Source: Kangiella sp. HD9-110m-PIT-SAG07
GTDB taxonomy: Bacteria; Pseudomonadota; Gammaproteobacteria; Enterobacterales; Kangiellaceae
Length of the DNA: 64,000 bases
Reading direction: 5' to 3'
Assembly: GCA_003370465.1 (NCBI GenBank)
Contig: QQTG01000002.1
Location: 1-64,000, forward strand
Below are positions 55,891 through 64,000 of the stretch, one piece after another. The notes under the pieces are model-generated. The model saw only the letters and a list, made by a program, of their open reading frames with translations, was not told the origin of the DNA and did not search any database. The number at the start of each line of letters is the position of its first letter. Position 1 is the stretch's first letter. The translations under genes were made by a program, and so were the position numbers.

Positions 55891-57108
55891 TTATAACAAC
55901 TTGAAGGCAGATAATAGACTTTTAGCGCCAAGAATGAAGGCTACAATCACAACCAAAAAGCCTAGAAGATTTTGCCATATATTGTTTTTATGCTGCCCCA
56001 AGAAACCTTGGTTCATGGCCCACAATAAAAAGCTCGCGATAATAGGTAATAAAAGACCGTTAGCAACTTGGGCGAACCAGATGACTGAAACGGGTTCTAA
56101 GCCAAGCGAGGCGACAGCGACGCCGACGATCAATATGACCATCCAAATGGCACGAAAACGGTTGCTTTTAAGGTTTTCAGGGATGTTCAGCAGTCCTGTT
56201 AAAGCGTAGGCCGAGGCAAGAGGTGCTGTGATAGCCGAGGATATACCTGATGCAAATAAACCCAGCGCAATCATATATTGAGCCAAGTTACCGAAGGCTG
56301 GTTCAATACTTTTGGCCATGTCCGCTGCGCTATTCACTTCTAATTGGGTACCGAAGAATGCACTGGCTGCGGTCGAAACGATGGCGATAGAAATCAGTCC
56401 ACCCAGCGGTATAGAAATATAAATATCTTGTCGCGCTCTTTTCAAATCCTCTGGAGTTTTCCACTTCTTCTTGGCGCTAGATGAGTGTAGAAACAAGTTA
56501 TAAGGAACCACTGTGGTACCGATTAAGGCTATAACGGTCAAGGTAGCGGAGTCTGGCAGGCTTGGAATTAGCAGTCCTTCGAATAACTCGCCAATGTCAG
56601 GCTTGGTAAGGACGAAAGTAACGAGGAAAGCGACACTCATCAGCAGTACCACTGCAATCAATACTTTCTCAATGAGGCTATAACTGCCTGTTAATAGAAC
56701 AAAGAAAGCGATAACACCAATAATTAAGGCAGCCAGATCGAGCCCGAATAAGTCCGGGTAGTCCCAAACTACTTCGACGCCTAATGTGGCGCCAGCAATA
56801 TTGCCACCTTCATAAGCGGCATTGCCGATGATGATGGCGCTAACCACTAAAATAATCGAAATGGCCTTTAGAGCTGGGTTTTTGATCAATTCACGAATGG
56901 ACTGGCCAAGACCTTTTTGACCAATGACACCCAGCCTTGCGGTCATCTCCTGTAAAATCATGGTTGCTAGGATCGAGAACAGCAACGCCCAAAGCAAACT
57001 AAAACCAAAGTTAGCGCCAGCTTTGGTGGCAACCGTGACTGTACCTGGCCCAATAAATGCAGCTGCGACTAATGCAGCGGGACCGATTGAAAATTTTGAC
57101 TTTGCCAT
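55891..57108 (-). CDS. NRAMP-like divalent metal transporter with altered metal-site motifs
   Basis: The 405-residue membrane protein has about 11 hydrophobic helices. The helix 1 motif (DPGN in NRAMPs) reads 'GPGT' ('AAFIGPGTVTVATKAG') and the helix 6 motif (MPH) reads 'VPY' ('VVPYNLFLHS'). This resembles the NRAMP-like proteins known beside pxpA homologues (ycsG beside ycsF in B. subtilis). Its substrate may not be Mn/Fe. ATG 57108 is chosen; TTG 57165 is an alternative without a better ribosome site. First gene of the NRAMP-pxpABC operon. Confidence 0.85.
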   Translation of the reverse strand: MAKSKFSIGPAALVAAAFIGPGTVTVATKAGANFGFSLLWALLFSILATMILQEMTARLGVIGQKGLGQSIRELIKNPALKAISIILVVSAIIIGNAAYEGGNIAGATLGVEVVWDYPDLFGLDLAALIIGVIAFFVLLTGSYSLIEKVLIAVVLLMSVAFLVTFVLTKPDIGELFEGLLIPSLPDSATLTVIALIGTTVVPYNLFLHSSSAKKKWKTPEDLKRARQDIYISIPLGGLISIAIVSTAASAFFGTQLEVNSAADMAKSIEPAFGNLAQYMIALGLFASGISSAITAPLASAYALTGLLNIPENLKSNRFRAIWMVILIVGVAVASLGLEPVSVIWFAQVANGLLLPIIASFLLWAMNQGFLGQHKNNIWQNLLGFLVVIVAFILGAKSLLSAFKLL

Positions 57109-57219
57109 AACGGGGGAAAAATGTTGGTTTTGTAAAAGGTTACAGGGAAATTCTAAGGCTATCAATTATTTGGATTGTTTCTTGGTGTTAGATGTCATCC
57201 ATTATGGTAATTAAAGAGG

Positions 57220-57252
57220 AAAACCCTTTAGCTGAGTAACTGCCAAAGGGCT
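57220..57252 (-). terminator. intrinsic terminator after asnA (minus strand)
   Basis: On the minus strand CCCTTTGGC, 9-base loop, GCTAAAGGG, then TTTTCC (plus 57250 to 57220). One G-U pair in the stem. Confidence 0.75.
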
Positions 57253-57272
57253 ATTGAGTAGAAAAATTTTTC

Positions 57273-58265
57273 CTAAAGCACTGAAATTTCGAGCTCTTCC
57301 GGCCATACGCTAAATTGAACTTGGCCGATATGTTCCTTTTGAAGTAGGAACATAATGAGCCGGGATTGTCCGATGCCTCCGCCAATCGTTTGTGGCAGGT
57401 GACCGGCCATCAGCTGTTGGTGCCACAAATAGTTTAGACGGTGTTCACACCCTCGAATCTGTAATTGTTGTTGCATGACTTGTGGTGAGACGCGAATGCC
57501 CATTGATGACAGCTCAAAGGAGTCTTCTAAAACTGGGTTCCACACCAAAATATCACCGTTGAGGCCGTAGTAGTTGTCGACTGTTGGTGTGCTCCAGTCA
57601 TCGTAGTCTGGCGCGCGTCCGTCATGAATGGAACCGTCGCTTAGTTCGCCACCAATGCCGATAAGAAAAATCGCACCGTGCTTTTTACAAGCCTCATGCT
57701 CTCTCTGGCTCGATGTTAAGCCTGGATATTGCTTCAACAGCTCCTCGGTATGAATAAAGGTAATTTCAGGTGGGAGCAATGCTTCTCGTAATGTCGCGTG
57801 GCCGACGATATGATCGGTTTCGAGCAGTGCTTTATATATTTTTTCTACAGTTTCTTTTAAGTAGCCTAATGTACGATCGTCTTCGCTAATCACTTTTTCC
57901 CAGTCCCACTGATCAACATACAGCGAGTGGCGCTCGCTTAAGAACTCTTCGTCAGGACGTACTGCACGCATCTGAGTGACGATACCGCTTTCGACATCAA
58001 AGTCACTTCGTGCTAATAGCTGACGCTTCCACTTGGCAAGAGACTGTACGATTTCTACTGGTCGACTAAGCGTTTGGCTCTGAACTGATACTGGCTTCTC
58101 GACTCCATTGAGGTCATCTTGTATGCCATCGCCCTGATACGTCAAAATGGGTGCCTGCACCTCTAACAGGGACAGTTCTTGGTTCAGTCTTTCCATAAAG
58201 AATGACTTGGTACGCTGTATCAGCCGTTGATCCTGGATAAAGGCTTCTTTAGGTAATTTTTTCAT
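57273..58265 (-). CDS. asnA: ammonia-dependent asparagine synthetase
   Basis: Aspartate-ammonia ligase forming asparagine from aspartate and ammonia with ATP. The 330-residue protein has 'FIQDQRLIQRTKSFFMERLNQEL', 'YVDQWDWEK' and 'GGGIGQSRLIMFLLQKEHIGQVQ', the class II synthetase-type fold. Length matches E. coli AsnA (330). Divergent from asnC. Confidence 0.97.
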   Translation of the reverse strand: MKKLPKEAFIQDQRLIQRTKSFFMERLNQELSLLEVQAPILTYQGDGIQDDLNGVEKPVSVQSQTLSRPVEIVQSLAKWKRQLLARSDFDVESGIVTQMRAVRPDEEFLSERHSLYVDQWDWEKVISEDDRTLGYLKETVEKIYKALLETDHIVGHATLREALLPPEITFIHTEELLKQYPGLTSSQREHEACKKHGAIFLIGIGGELSDGSIHDGRAPDYDDWSTPTVDNYYGLNGDILVWNPVLEDSFELSSMGIRVSPQVMQQQLQIRGCEHRLNYLWHQQLMAGHLPQTIGGGIGQSRLIMFLLQKEHIGQVQFSVWPEELEISVL

Positions 58266-58424
58266 AGATGATCCTCTAATTCATTTTTATCTGTGTTAGT
58301 TGATATTTTTATACCTAAAGATCTATTTGGTCTATATTTGTTTAATAAAAATCAACAATTGATAATTTATATCTAATAAATGATAATAAATTTAATATTT
58401 ATATGGTTTGGAAGGTGTTTTCTC

Positions 58425-58892
58425 ATGAAAAATTATGAGATAGATAATTTGGACAAAAAAATTCTGGCGCAATTACTGCATGAGGCCCGTACGCCTTACG
58501 CCAAAATTGCTGAAAGTTTAGGGGTGAGCGCGGGAACCATTCATGTCAGAATCGAAAAAATGCGCCAAGCGGGCGTGATTAACGGCACCAAAGTCAAAAT
58601 CGAGGCGAAAGCATTAGGTTATGATGTGTGTTGTTTTGTGGGTGTTTATTTAAAGTCGGCAAAAGATTACCAGCCGGTCAAAGAGCGGTTGATTCAAATC
58701 CCAGAAGTCATCGAAGCTTACTATACCACTGGGCAATACAGTATTTTGTTAAAAGTCGTCGCGCCTGATATTGAACGCTTTCAGCATATTTTAATAAATA
58801 AGCTTCAATCTATTGAACAAGTTCGCTCTACTGAAACTTTGATATCCCTGCAAAACCCAATTTACAGGGATATTGATGGCTTATTGGTTTGA
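58425..58892 (+). CDS. asnC: Lrp/AsnC-family regulator AsnC
   Basis: The 155-residue protein has an N-terminal helix-turn-helix ('LDKKILAQLLHEARTPYAKIAESLGVSAGTIHVRIEKM') and a C-terminal ligand-binding RAM domain. 'NGTKVKIEAKALGYDV' fits AsnC. ATG 58425 has AAGGTG about eight bases before; the frame is open to 58380. It is divergent from asnA, the classical arrangement, where asparagine relieves AsnC activation. It overlaps thrC at its 3' end by 12 bases. Confidence 0.95.
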   Translation: MKNYEIDNLDKKILAQLLHEARTPYAKIAESLGVSAGTIHVRIEKMRQAGVINGTKVKIEAKALGYDVCCFVGVYLKSAKDYQPVKERLIQIPEVIEAYYTTGQYSILLKVVAPDIERFQHILINKLQSIEQVRSTETLISLQNPIYRDIDGLLV

Positions 58893-60164
58893 GGTGTTTA
58901 AGCCTAACAGGTAGTCTTTAAAATCATCGAAGTCATTGTCCATTGACTCCGATAAGTTCGTTTCCTGCATGGCATCGGTGATCGACGATGGTCGTTCAAT
59001 CGGCTCCTGCAAAATTTTCTCTAACACATCGGCAAATTTAGCCGGATGAGCTGTCGCCACCACTAGGTCATTGCTGTTTTCACTCTTGAACGGTAGTGTC
59101 GCGGCTTCGAGCCCGACGGCCGTATGCGGATCGACAGGGTAATGCTGTTGGGTGTAATGCCTAATCGTTCGGCGTGTTTGAATCTCGTTAATGCAAACGG
59201 CGCTCATGTCCTCAAACAGTTTGTCTAAATTCTCCTGATAATGATAAAGAATTCGCGCAAAGTTATTCGGTTGCGAAACATCCATGGCATTAGAGAGTGT
59301 TCTTTGGGTCGCTTTAGGGCGCCATTGCTTGTTAATAAAAAAACGGGGAACTGTGTCGTTTTTGTTAGTCGCTGCCACTAAATGACCAATCGGTGCACCC
59401 ATACTTTTTGCAATCATAGCTGCGGTTAGGTTGCCGAAATTACCGCTGGGAACGATGAGCCGATCTATGGGAGTATCGATTAATGCCGGAAGAGCGGTGT
59501 AGTAACAAACTTGAGCCACTAGGCGGGCGATATTAATCGAGTTGGCGGAGTTGACGTTAAGCGTCTGTCTAACGTCCTTATCGTTAAAGGCTTGTTTAAC
59601 CAAACTTTGGCAATCATCAAAATCCCCTTTGACTTTGATGGTGCGGATATTATCTCCGAGAGTACAAAACAGCTGTTCTTGTTCTTTGGATATTTTGCCA
59701 TCAGGATAAAGGATAACAACGTCAATATTGGGTTGACCATGAAATGCATGCGCTACCGCAGCCCCAGTATCACCTGACGTGGCTGTGACTATTGTTGCTT
59801 TTTCCTTATTGAAATGCGCCATGCATTCGGCCAGAAACCTTGCGCCAAAGTCTTTGAAAGCAAGAGTCGGTCCATGGAACAATTCGAGCACATGAAGCCT
59901 CGACGTTAACGATTGAACATTCAATGGAAAGTTGAAGGCGCGGTTGATCATGCCTTTGAGTTGCTCTTTTGAGAGCTCACCCGAAGTTAAAGTGTAAAGC
60001 GTTTCAACGGCAATCGTATTGAAGTCTTTACTGGCGAACATGCCCTTATCAAGTTTCTCGATATTCTGTGGAAAATATATACCGCGGTTTTCACCAATAG
60101 GTGCGAGTACCGCTTGCTCGAAGGAAACCACCTCTTTCTGTTGTGCAATATTTACGAATGGCAT
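58881..60164 (-). CDS. thrC: threonine synthase
   Basis: PLP enzyme forming threonine from phosphohomoserine. The 427-residue protein has 'LELFHGPTLAFKDFGARFLAE' with the PLP Lys (about residue 108) and 'TSGDTGAAVAHAFHG'. It overlaps thrB by 13 bases and converges with asnC, sharing the last 12 bases. Confidence 0.97.
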   Translation of the reverse strand: MPFVNIAQQKEVVSFEQAVLAPIGENRGIYFPQNIEKLDKGMFASKDFNTIAVETLYTLTSGELSKEQLKGMINRAFNFPLNVQSLTSRLHVLELFHGPTLAFKDFGARFLAECMAHFNKEKATIVTATSGDTGAAVAHAFHGQPNIDVVILYPDGKISKEQEQLFCTLGDNIRTIKVKGDFDDCQSLVKQAFNDKDVRQTLNVNSANSINIARLVAQVCYYTALPALIDTPIDRLIVPSGNFGNLTAAMIAKSMGAPIGHLVAATNKNDTVPRFFINKQWRPKATQRTLSNAMDVSQPNNFARILYHYQENLDKLFEDMSAVCINEIQTRRTIRHYTQQHYPVDPHTAVGLEAATLPFKSENSNDLVVATAHPAKFADVLEKILQEPIERPSSITDAMQETNLSESMDNDFDDFKDYLLGLNTSNQ

Positions 60165-61123
60165 TCTGCATTCTCCGCATGATGATTAATACTTTGAGCG
60201 CCTTGAGTGTTGAGCTGGCAGACATGACTGAAAGCTCGGTTGTTTTCACTATAGTGTTGCTGCAAGTATTGATCTACTTTGTGAGCAGAGTCCAAATTAT
60301 CGCAAATAGCAAAAATCGTTGGCCCCGAACCTGATATCCCCATAGCGCGAGCTCCTTTTTTAAGTAATTGTTTTTTATGTTGCTTAAAATTGGGCAGCAA
60401 TTCAAAGCGATAGGGTTCAGCTATGACGTCCTGTAAATGGTGCAAGGCGCTGACTTTATCTTGTCTGTAAAGGCTATGAATAAAGTTTGCCAAGTTCTGC
60501 GCGTAAATTGTTGCTTTAGAGAGCTCGATTGACTGTGGGATGGCGTCACGAGCTGCTTTGGTTAAAATGTTTGTGCCAGGGTTTGCTATGATGATGTAAA
60601 AATCATCGAACCAAGGCAGAGGTTTGCTAATAGAATCGTCAGCCGACATCAACTGCAAACCGCCTAGAAAACAGGGTGCGATATTATCGTAATGTAGACT
60701 GCCGCTAATTTGAGCCTCCATCTCACCCATCATCAACAATAATTCACTTTGTGAAAGTGGTTCTTTATACCACTGATTTAAGGCCACAAATGCGGCAACG
60801 ATTGAGCTACTACTAGAGCCTAAGCCGCTACCTACGGGTAAGTTTTTTTCCAGAGTTAAAGCTAAAGGTCTTTTGCTGTGGCCTTTGGCTTTTAATGCTT
60901 GATGAAAGAGCTCATGGCAGTGGTAGATAATATTATCACTAGCATTCGATGGTAGTTGTTCGGCAAATGGACCTTTGGATACCAATTCAAAACTACTACT
61001 TTTAATTACGCTAACCACATCCCCTAATAATGTGCCATCAACAGGTGTAATTGCTGCGCCGAGTAAGTCATAACCGACCGAAAAGTTGCCGATAGAGGCG
61101 GGGGCAAATATATCTATGCTCAT
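60152..61123 (-). CDS. thrB: homoserine kinase
   Basis: GHMP kinase phosphorylating homoserine. The 323-residue protein has 'PVGSGLGSSSSSIVAA' (ATP loop, about residue 93) and 'GARAMGISGSGPTIFAI' at the C-terminus. The 4-base overlap with thrA and 13-base overlap with thrC support translational coupling. Confidence 0.97.
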   Translation of the reverse strand: MSIDIFAPASIGNFSVGYDLLGAAITPVDGTLLGDVVSVIKSSSFELVSKGPFAEQLPSNASDNIIYHCHELFHQALKAKGHSKRPLALTLEKNLPVGSGLGSSSSSIVAAFVALNQWYKEPLSQSELLLMMGEMEAQISGSLHYDNIAPCFLGGLQLMSADDSISKPLPWFDDFYIIIANPGTNILTKAARDAIPQSIELSKATIYAQNLANFIHSLYRQDKVSALHHLQDVIAEPYRFELLPNFKQHKKQLLKKGARAMGISGSGPTIFAICDNLDSAHKVDQYLQQHYSENNRAFSHVCQLNTQGAQSINHHAENAECHS

Positions 61124-63564
61124 GATGCTAGCTCCAGTTCACGGTGTGGCAAGGTTTGCAGAATGTCTGAGAAAATCCCTGAGGCTGTAACCGATGCGCC
61201 AGCACCATAGCCTTTAATGACAAAGGGGATTGGCGAATAATAGTCACTGTAAACGGCAATAGCATTTTCTCCATCCTTTATAGAGTATAGCGGATGATCT
61301 TCCGAAACTTGCTGTAAACCTACACTGAGTTGGCCTTTTTCAAAACTAGCAACATACTTTAGAGATGCATTCTTGGACTTTGCTTTATCGAACAGTGTTT
61401 TAAAGTGGGCATCAACATCAGGCAAAGACTTCATGAAATCATCTACCGAACCGCTGGCGTTGAAACCCTGTGGTAACAGCGAGTCTAATAAAATATCCTC
61501 CAACTCCAAGTCGGCACCAAGCTCTCTGGCTAGAATCAGAATCTTTCGCGCAACATCCATGCCATTCAGATCGTCACGAGGATCTGGTTCAGTAAACCCC
61601 TGAGCTTTTGCCTGCGATACCGCTTGGGAAAGAGGAATACCCTCTTCGACTAGACCTAGAATATAGGATAGAGAACCGGATAAGATCCCTGAAATATTAT
61701 GCACCTTGTCTCCTGAACATAGTAGGGAGTCGAGAGTCTTTAATATAGGCAACCCTGCGCCAACGTTGGTTTCATAGAAAAAATGCCTAAAGCGACGTGA
61801 TGCCGACTGACGAATCTTGCGGTAGTTGCTCATGCTGCTGGAATTGGCTTTTTTGTTCGCAGTGACTAGGTTAAAACCCATATCCAGATAGTCTGAATAA
61901 TTTGCACTAACATCTTCGGAACAGGTGCAGTCGACGATAGTCGGGTTAACGTAACGTCCTGAGTTTAGTAGATTGTGCAGTGTTTCGTTGGTGAGCTGCT
62001 GTTTACTTTGCTCTAGAAGAGGACGCCAATCCACATTCTCTAAGTTGGTGTTATCGCAATAAAACTGTGAGTTAGCGATGAGTCGAACATTGGCGCTTAT
62101 TCCCTTGCCTCGTAAGTAAGATTGCTGAGACTGGACTTGTCGAATAAGCTCGGCTCCGACATTACCGCAGCCGAGTACAAAGAGATCTACCTGACGCTTG
62201 CGGTCGAAAAACTCGGCATAGACGCGATGATACGCTGGTAGTAGCTGCTTGTCTTCGATAACGGCGGAGATAGAGAGCTCTGATGAACCTTGGGCTATGG
62301 CTTCAATATTGGCCCCGCCAGAAGATAACGCACTCAGAAATTTTGATGAGATTCCTTTCTCTTGAATTAAGCCCTGACCGACAATGGTTACGATAGAACG
62401 GTTTGAGCGAATGTCTATCGGGTCGAGCATATGTTGAACCATTTCTTCAGAAAATTCATCGTTGAGCGCTAACCTAGCGATGGCCTCGTCTTGCTCGCGA
62501 ATAGCAAAGCACACGCTATATTCGGAGGAAGACTGGCTTATCAGGATAATGGAAATATGGTGGTGTGCTAAACAGCCAAAGATTCTTTGTGCAGCGCCAT
62601 AAGTATCGCAGAGATAGCTACCGCTGATGCTGACTAAGCTAATACGACTCTGGCTAGAAACGGCTTTTACCTTGGCATGGTTTGAACAACTTGGAGCGAT
62701 GACGGTACCGGGTTCGTTTAGCGCAAAGCTATTCTTAACGGTTAATGGAATCCCTTTTTGGCGAACAGGGCCAATAGTCTTGGGATGAATGACTCCAGCG
62801 CCATGGTGTGCTAATTCCATCGCTTCTCGATAAGAAATACTGTCGATCAGTTGAGCCTGATCAATTTTTTTAGGATCCGCATTATAGATGCCGCAAACAT
62901 CCGTCCAGATTTCAAGCGCGTTAGCGTCACACAAGTTGGCAAATATCGCTGCAGAATAATCAGAGCCATTGCGACCGAGTAAACAAGCTTCGCCACTGCT
63001 GTCTGAAGCAATAAAGCCTGGAGTAATGATGTAGTGGACGTTAGAAGGTAATGTTAAAGACCGCCACTTCTTGTCGCTAGCTAATAAATTCACCTTAGAC
63101 TCTAAAATGGGGCCTGTAGCAGTGATAATGTCGCGGCTGTCCAGCCAATGACTGGAGAATCCCTTACTTTTTAATAATTCGAAGAGAATTTTTGAGCTTA
63201 GATACTCTCCTGTAGAGAGTACCTCGCTGAGTAAATGATTGTTGATTACCGCTGAGCTGTGGTGCTCTTTCCAGTGTCTTAAAAGCAATTGTTCCTGATG
63301 TTGGAGGAGTTTAAATAGCAGATCAGTTTCTTCAATATCAAGCTCGCTGACTAGCTCCTGGTGTCGTGCTATAAGCTTGGATAACAACTGCTTAGCCGCG
63401 CATTCATCGTCTGTTTCGATAAACAGGTGTAACGTATCGGTGGTATTCGCTGTCGCTGATACGGTAATGATACTGCGGGTAGTACGAGCAGTAATGATTT
63501 TAGCGACATTGAGAAATCCAGCGCTGTCGGCCAGCGAAGAACCACCAAATTTTAGAACTTTCAT
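61120..63564 (-). CDS. thrA: bifunctional aspartokinase I / homoserine dehydrogenase I
   Basis: The 814-residue fusion covers two steps of threonine synthesis. Aspartokinase (about 1-290) has 'KFGGSSLA' and 'GRNGSDYSA'. ACT regulatory domains lie about 300-460. The C-terminal homoserine dehydrogenase (about 465-814) has 'LGCGNVGAEL' and 'VTANKKANS'. Threonine feedback is expected for this type. Controlled by a leader attenuator (63608-63733). Confidence 0.98.
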   Translation of the reverse strand: MKVLKFGGSSLADSAGFLNVAKIITARTTRSIITVSATANTTDTLHLFIETDDECAAKQLLSKLIARHQELVSELDIEETDLLFKLLQHQEQLLLRHWKEHHSSAVINNHLLSEVLSTGEYLSSKILFELLKSKGFSSHWLDSRDIITATGPILESKVNLLASDKKWRSLTLPSNVHYIITPGFIASDSSGEACLLGRNGSDYSAAIFANLCDANALEIWTDVCGIYNADPKKIDQAQLIDSISYREAMELAHHGAGVIHPKTIGPVRQKGIPLTVKNSFALNEPGTVIAPSCSNHAKVKAVSSQSRISLVSISGSYLCDTYGAAQRIFGCLAHHHISIILISQSSSEYSVCFAIREQDEAIARLALNDEFSEEMVQHMLDPIDIRSNRSIVTIVGQGLIQEKGISSKFLSALSSGGANIEAIAQGSSELSISAVIEDKQLLPAYHRVYAEFFDRKRQVDLFVLGCGNVGAELIRQVQSQQSYLRGKGISANVRLIANSQFYCDNTNLENVDWRPLLEQSKQQLTNETLHNLLNSGRYVNPTIVDCTCSEDVSANYSDYLDMGFNLVTANKKANSSSMSNYRKIRQSASRRFRHFFYETNVGAGLPILKTLDSLLCSGDKVHNISGILSGSLSYILGLVEEGIPLSQAVSQAKAQGFTEPDPRDDLNGMDVARKILILARELGADLELEDILLDSLLPQGFNASGSVDDFMKSLPDVDAHFKTLFDKAKSKNASLKYVASFEKGQLSVGLQQVSEDHPLYSIKDGENAIAVYSDYYSPIPFVIKGYGAGASVTASGIFSDILQTLPHRELELAS

Positions 63565-63607
63565 AACGTTTTCCTGTTTTCGTGTTTAAAGGGTTAATAA
63601 ATTTAAA

Positions 63608-63642
63608 GCAAAAAAAAGCCCGAGGTTTGAGGCCTCGGGCTT
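63608..63642 (-). terminator. attenuator terminator of the thr operon
   Basis: On the minus strand AAGCCCGAGG, 7-base loop, CCTCGGGCTT, then eight or more T (plus 63617-63609). It lies 44 bases before thrA ATG. Confidence 0.92.
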
Positions 63643-63670
63643 AAGTATTGGTAATTTCGTTACACAATAA

Positions 63671-63733
63671 CTAGCTAGCGACCTCCGTTAGGAAAATCGT
63701 TGTGGTGGTAGTAGTTGTGTTGAAAATAATCAT
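63671..63733 (-). CDS. thrL: thr operon leader peptide (ThrL-type)
   Basis: A 20-residue ORF: M I I F N, then seven Thr in a row (codons ACA ACT ACT ACC ACC ACA ACG), then I F L T E V A S. Thr and Ile codons are the usual stall codons of this attenuator, as in E. coli. It is followed by the terminator at 63608-63642 and preceded by a consensus promoter. Confidence 0.92.
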   Translation of the reverse strand: MIIFNTTTTTTTIFLTEVAS

Positions 63734-63740
63734 TGAACTG

Positions 63741-63769
63741 AGATTAACCTTAAATATTTTTTGTGTCAA
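63741..63769 (-). promoter_or_regulatory. sigma70 promoter of the thr operon
   Basis: On the minus strand TTGACA (63769-63764), 17-base spacer, TAATCT (63746-63741), just before thrL. Confidence 0.85.
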
Positions 63770-63802
63770 CGCTAGTTTAAATGGTATGAGCAGTAAAATT
63801 GG

Positions 63803-63831
63803 TTGATCTTTAAGCGTGAAATCCTTAAAAT
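63803..63831 (+). promoter_or_regulatory. sigma70 promoter for rpsF
   Basis: TTGATC (63803-63808), 17-base spacer, TAAAAT (63826-63831), giving an rpsF leader of about 120 bases. GGTGGCTGGAAACCGAAAGG (63931-63950) just before the start may be the S6:S18 autoregulatory site; that part is tentative. Confidence 0.65.
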
Positions 63832-63959
63832 ACGCGCCCTTGGTCAATCTCTGGCCAAGTTTTATACAATCAGGTTTACTCCTTGTTGCTTATAATTACT
63901 TTAGTCTTTACGAAAGAACTATGAATTATAGGTGGCTGGAAACCGAAAGGAGACTTTAA

Positions 63960-64000
63960 ATGAGACACTACGAAATCGTATTCTTGGTGCACCCAGATCA
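63960..64000 (+). CDS. rpsF: 30S ribosomal protein S6, N-terminal part (continues past window)
   Basis: ATG 63960 with AAGGAG seven bases upstream (63947-63952). The 13 visible residues MRHYEIVFLVHPD match the S6 N-terminus. In E. coli rpsF also lies downstream of rlmB. Confidence 0.95.
   Translation, partial: MRHYEIVFLVHPD

Overview
The window looks like chromosome from a gammaproteobacterium of moderate GC content, probably marine and of the Kangiella type; the genus is a guess from gene content, not a match. The main evidence is gene order. psd-rsgA (minus strand) facing orn-nnr-tsaE-amiB-mutL-miaA-hfq-hflX-hflK-hflC-yjeT-purA, then rnr-rlmB, then rpsF, is the order known from the E. coli 94-minute region. 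No tRNA, rRNA, CRISPR array, insertion sequence or prophage was found.

Layout. 1-1070: end of a pqiB-pqiC lipid-transport operon. 1.2-6 kb: glnS, an AsmA-family protein and an exported DUF4097 repeat protein. 6-11.6 kb: methyltransferase, Uup ATPase, Smr protein, LpxR lipid A deacylase, GreB and a small lipoprotein. 11.6-14.2 kb: a Fur-box-controlled TonB receptor preceded by a degenerate cobalamin-riboswitch-like stretch. 14.3-17.8 kb: YqcC, a DksA-like protein, an alkyltransferase-like DNA-binding protein, a degenerate VpsR-like enhancer-binding protein and cytochrome b561. 17.9-33.6 kb: the conserved backbone, with phhB inserted beside orn. 33.7-49.6 kb: an accessory block between purA and rnr, holding catalase, a Sel1-like protein, EfpL, an S10 peptidase, a Pho-box-controlled lipoprotein, a six-gene arginine operon, hldE and a small lipoprotein. 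49.6-52.8 kb: rnr-rlmB. 52.8-63.7 kb: a second accessory block with an NRAMP-like gene plus pxpABC, the divergent pair asnA/asnC, and thrABC. The window ends in rpsF.

The most interesting signal is upstream of the arginine operon. A 34-codon leader ORF (40474-40578) carries four arginine codons within five positions. The RNA then offers three mutually exclusive pairings (1:2, 2:3, 3:4), the last being a strong intrinsic terminator. This is the layout of a trp/his-type ribosome-stalling attenuator but for arginine, in front of an operon encoding the acetylated pathway (N-acetylornithine carbamoyltransferase and an acetylglutamate kinase/synthase fusion). The thrABC operon at the other end has a conventional Thr/Ile leader attenuator, so this chromosome clearly uses the mechanism. 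The same 185-bp divergent region also carries an excellent Pho box pointing at the neighbouring lipoprotein gene.

The genes cover translation and RNA metabolism (glnS, miaA, hfq, rnr, rlmB, rsgA, efpL, orn), DNA repair (mutL, atl), envelope (pqi, lpxR, amiB, psd, hldE) and amino-acid supply (arg, thr, asnA, pxp). Functions are inferred from recognisable motifs and gene order; no database search was run.
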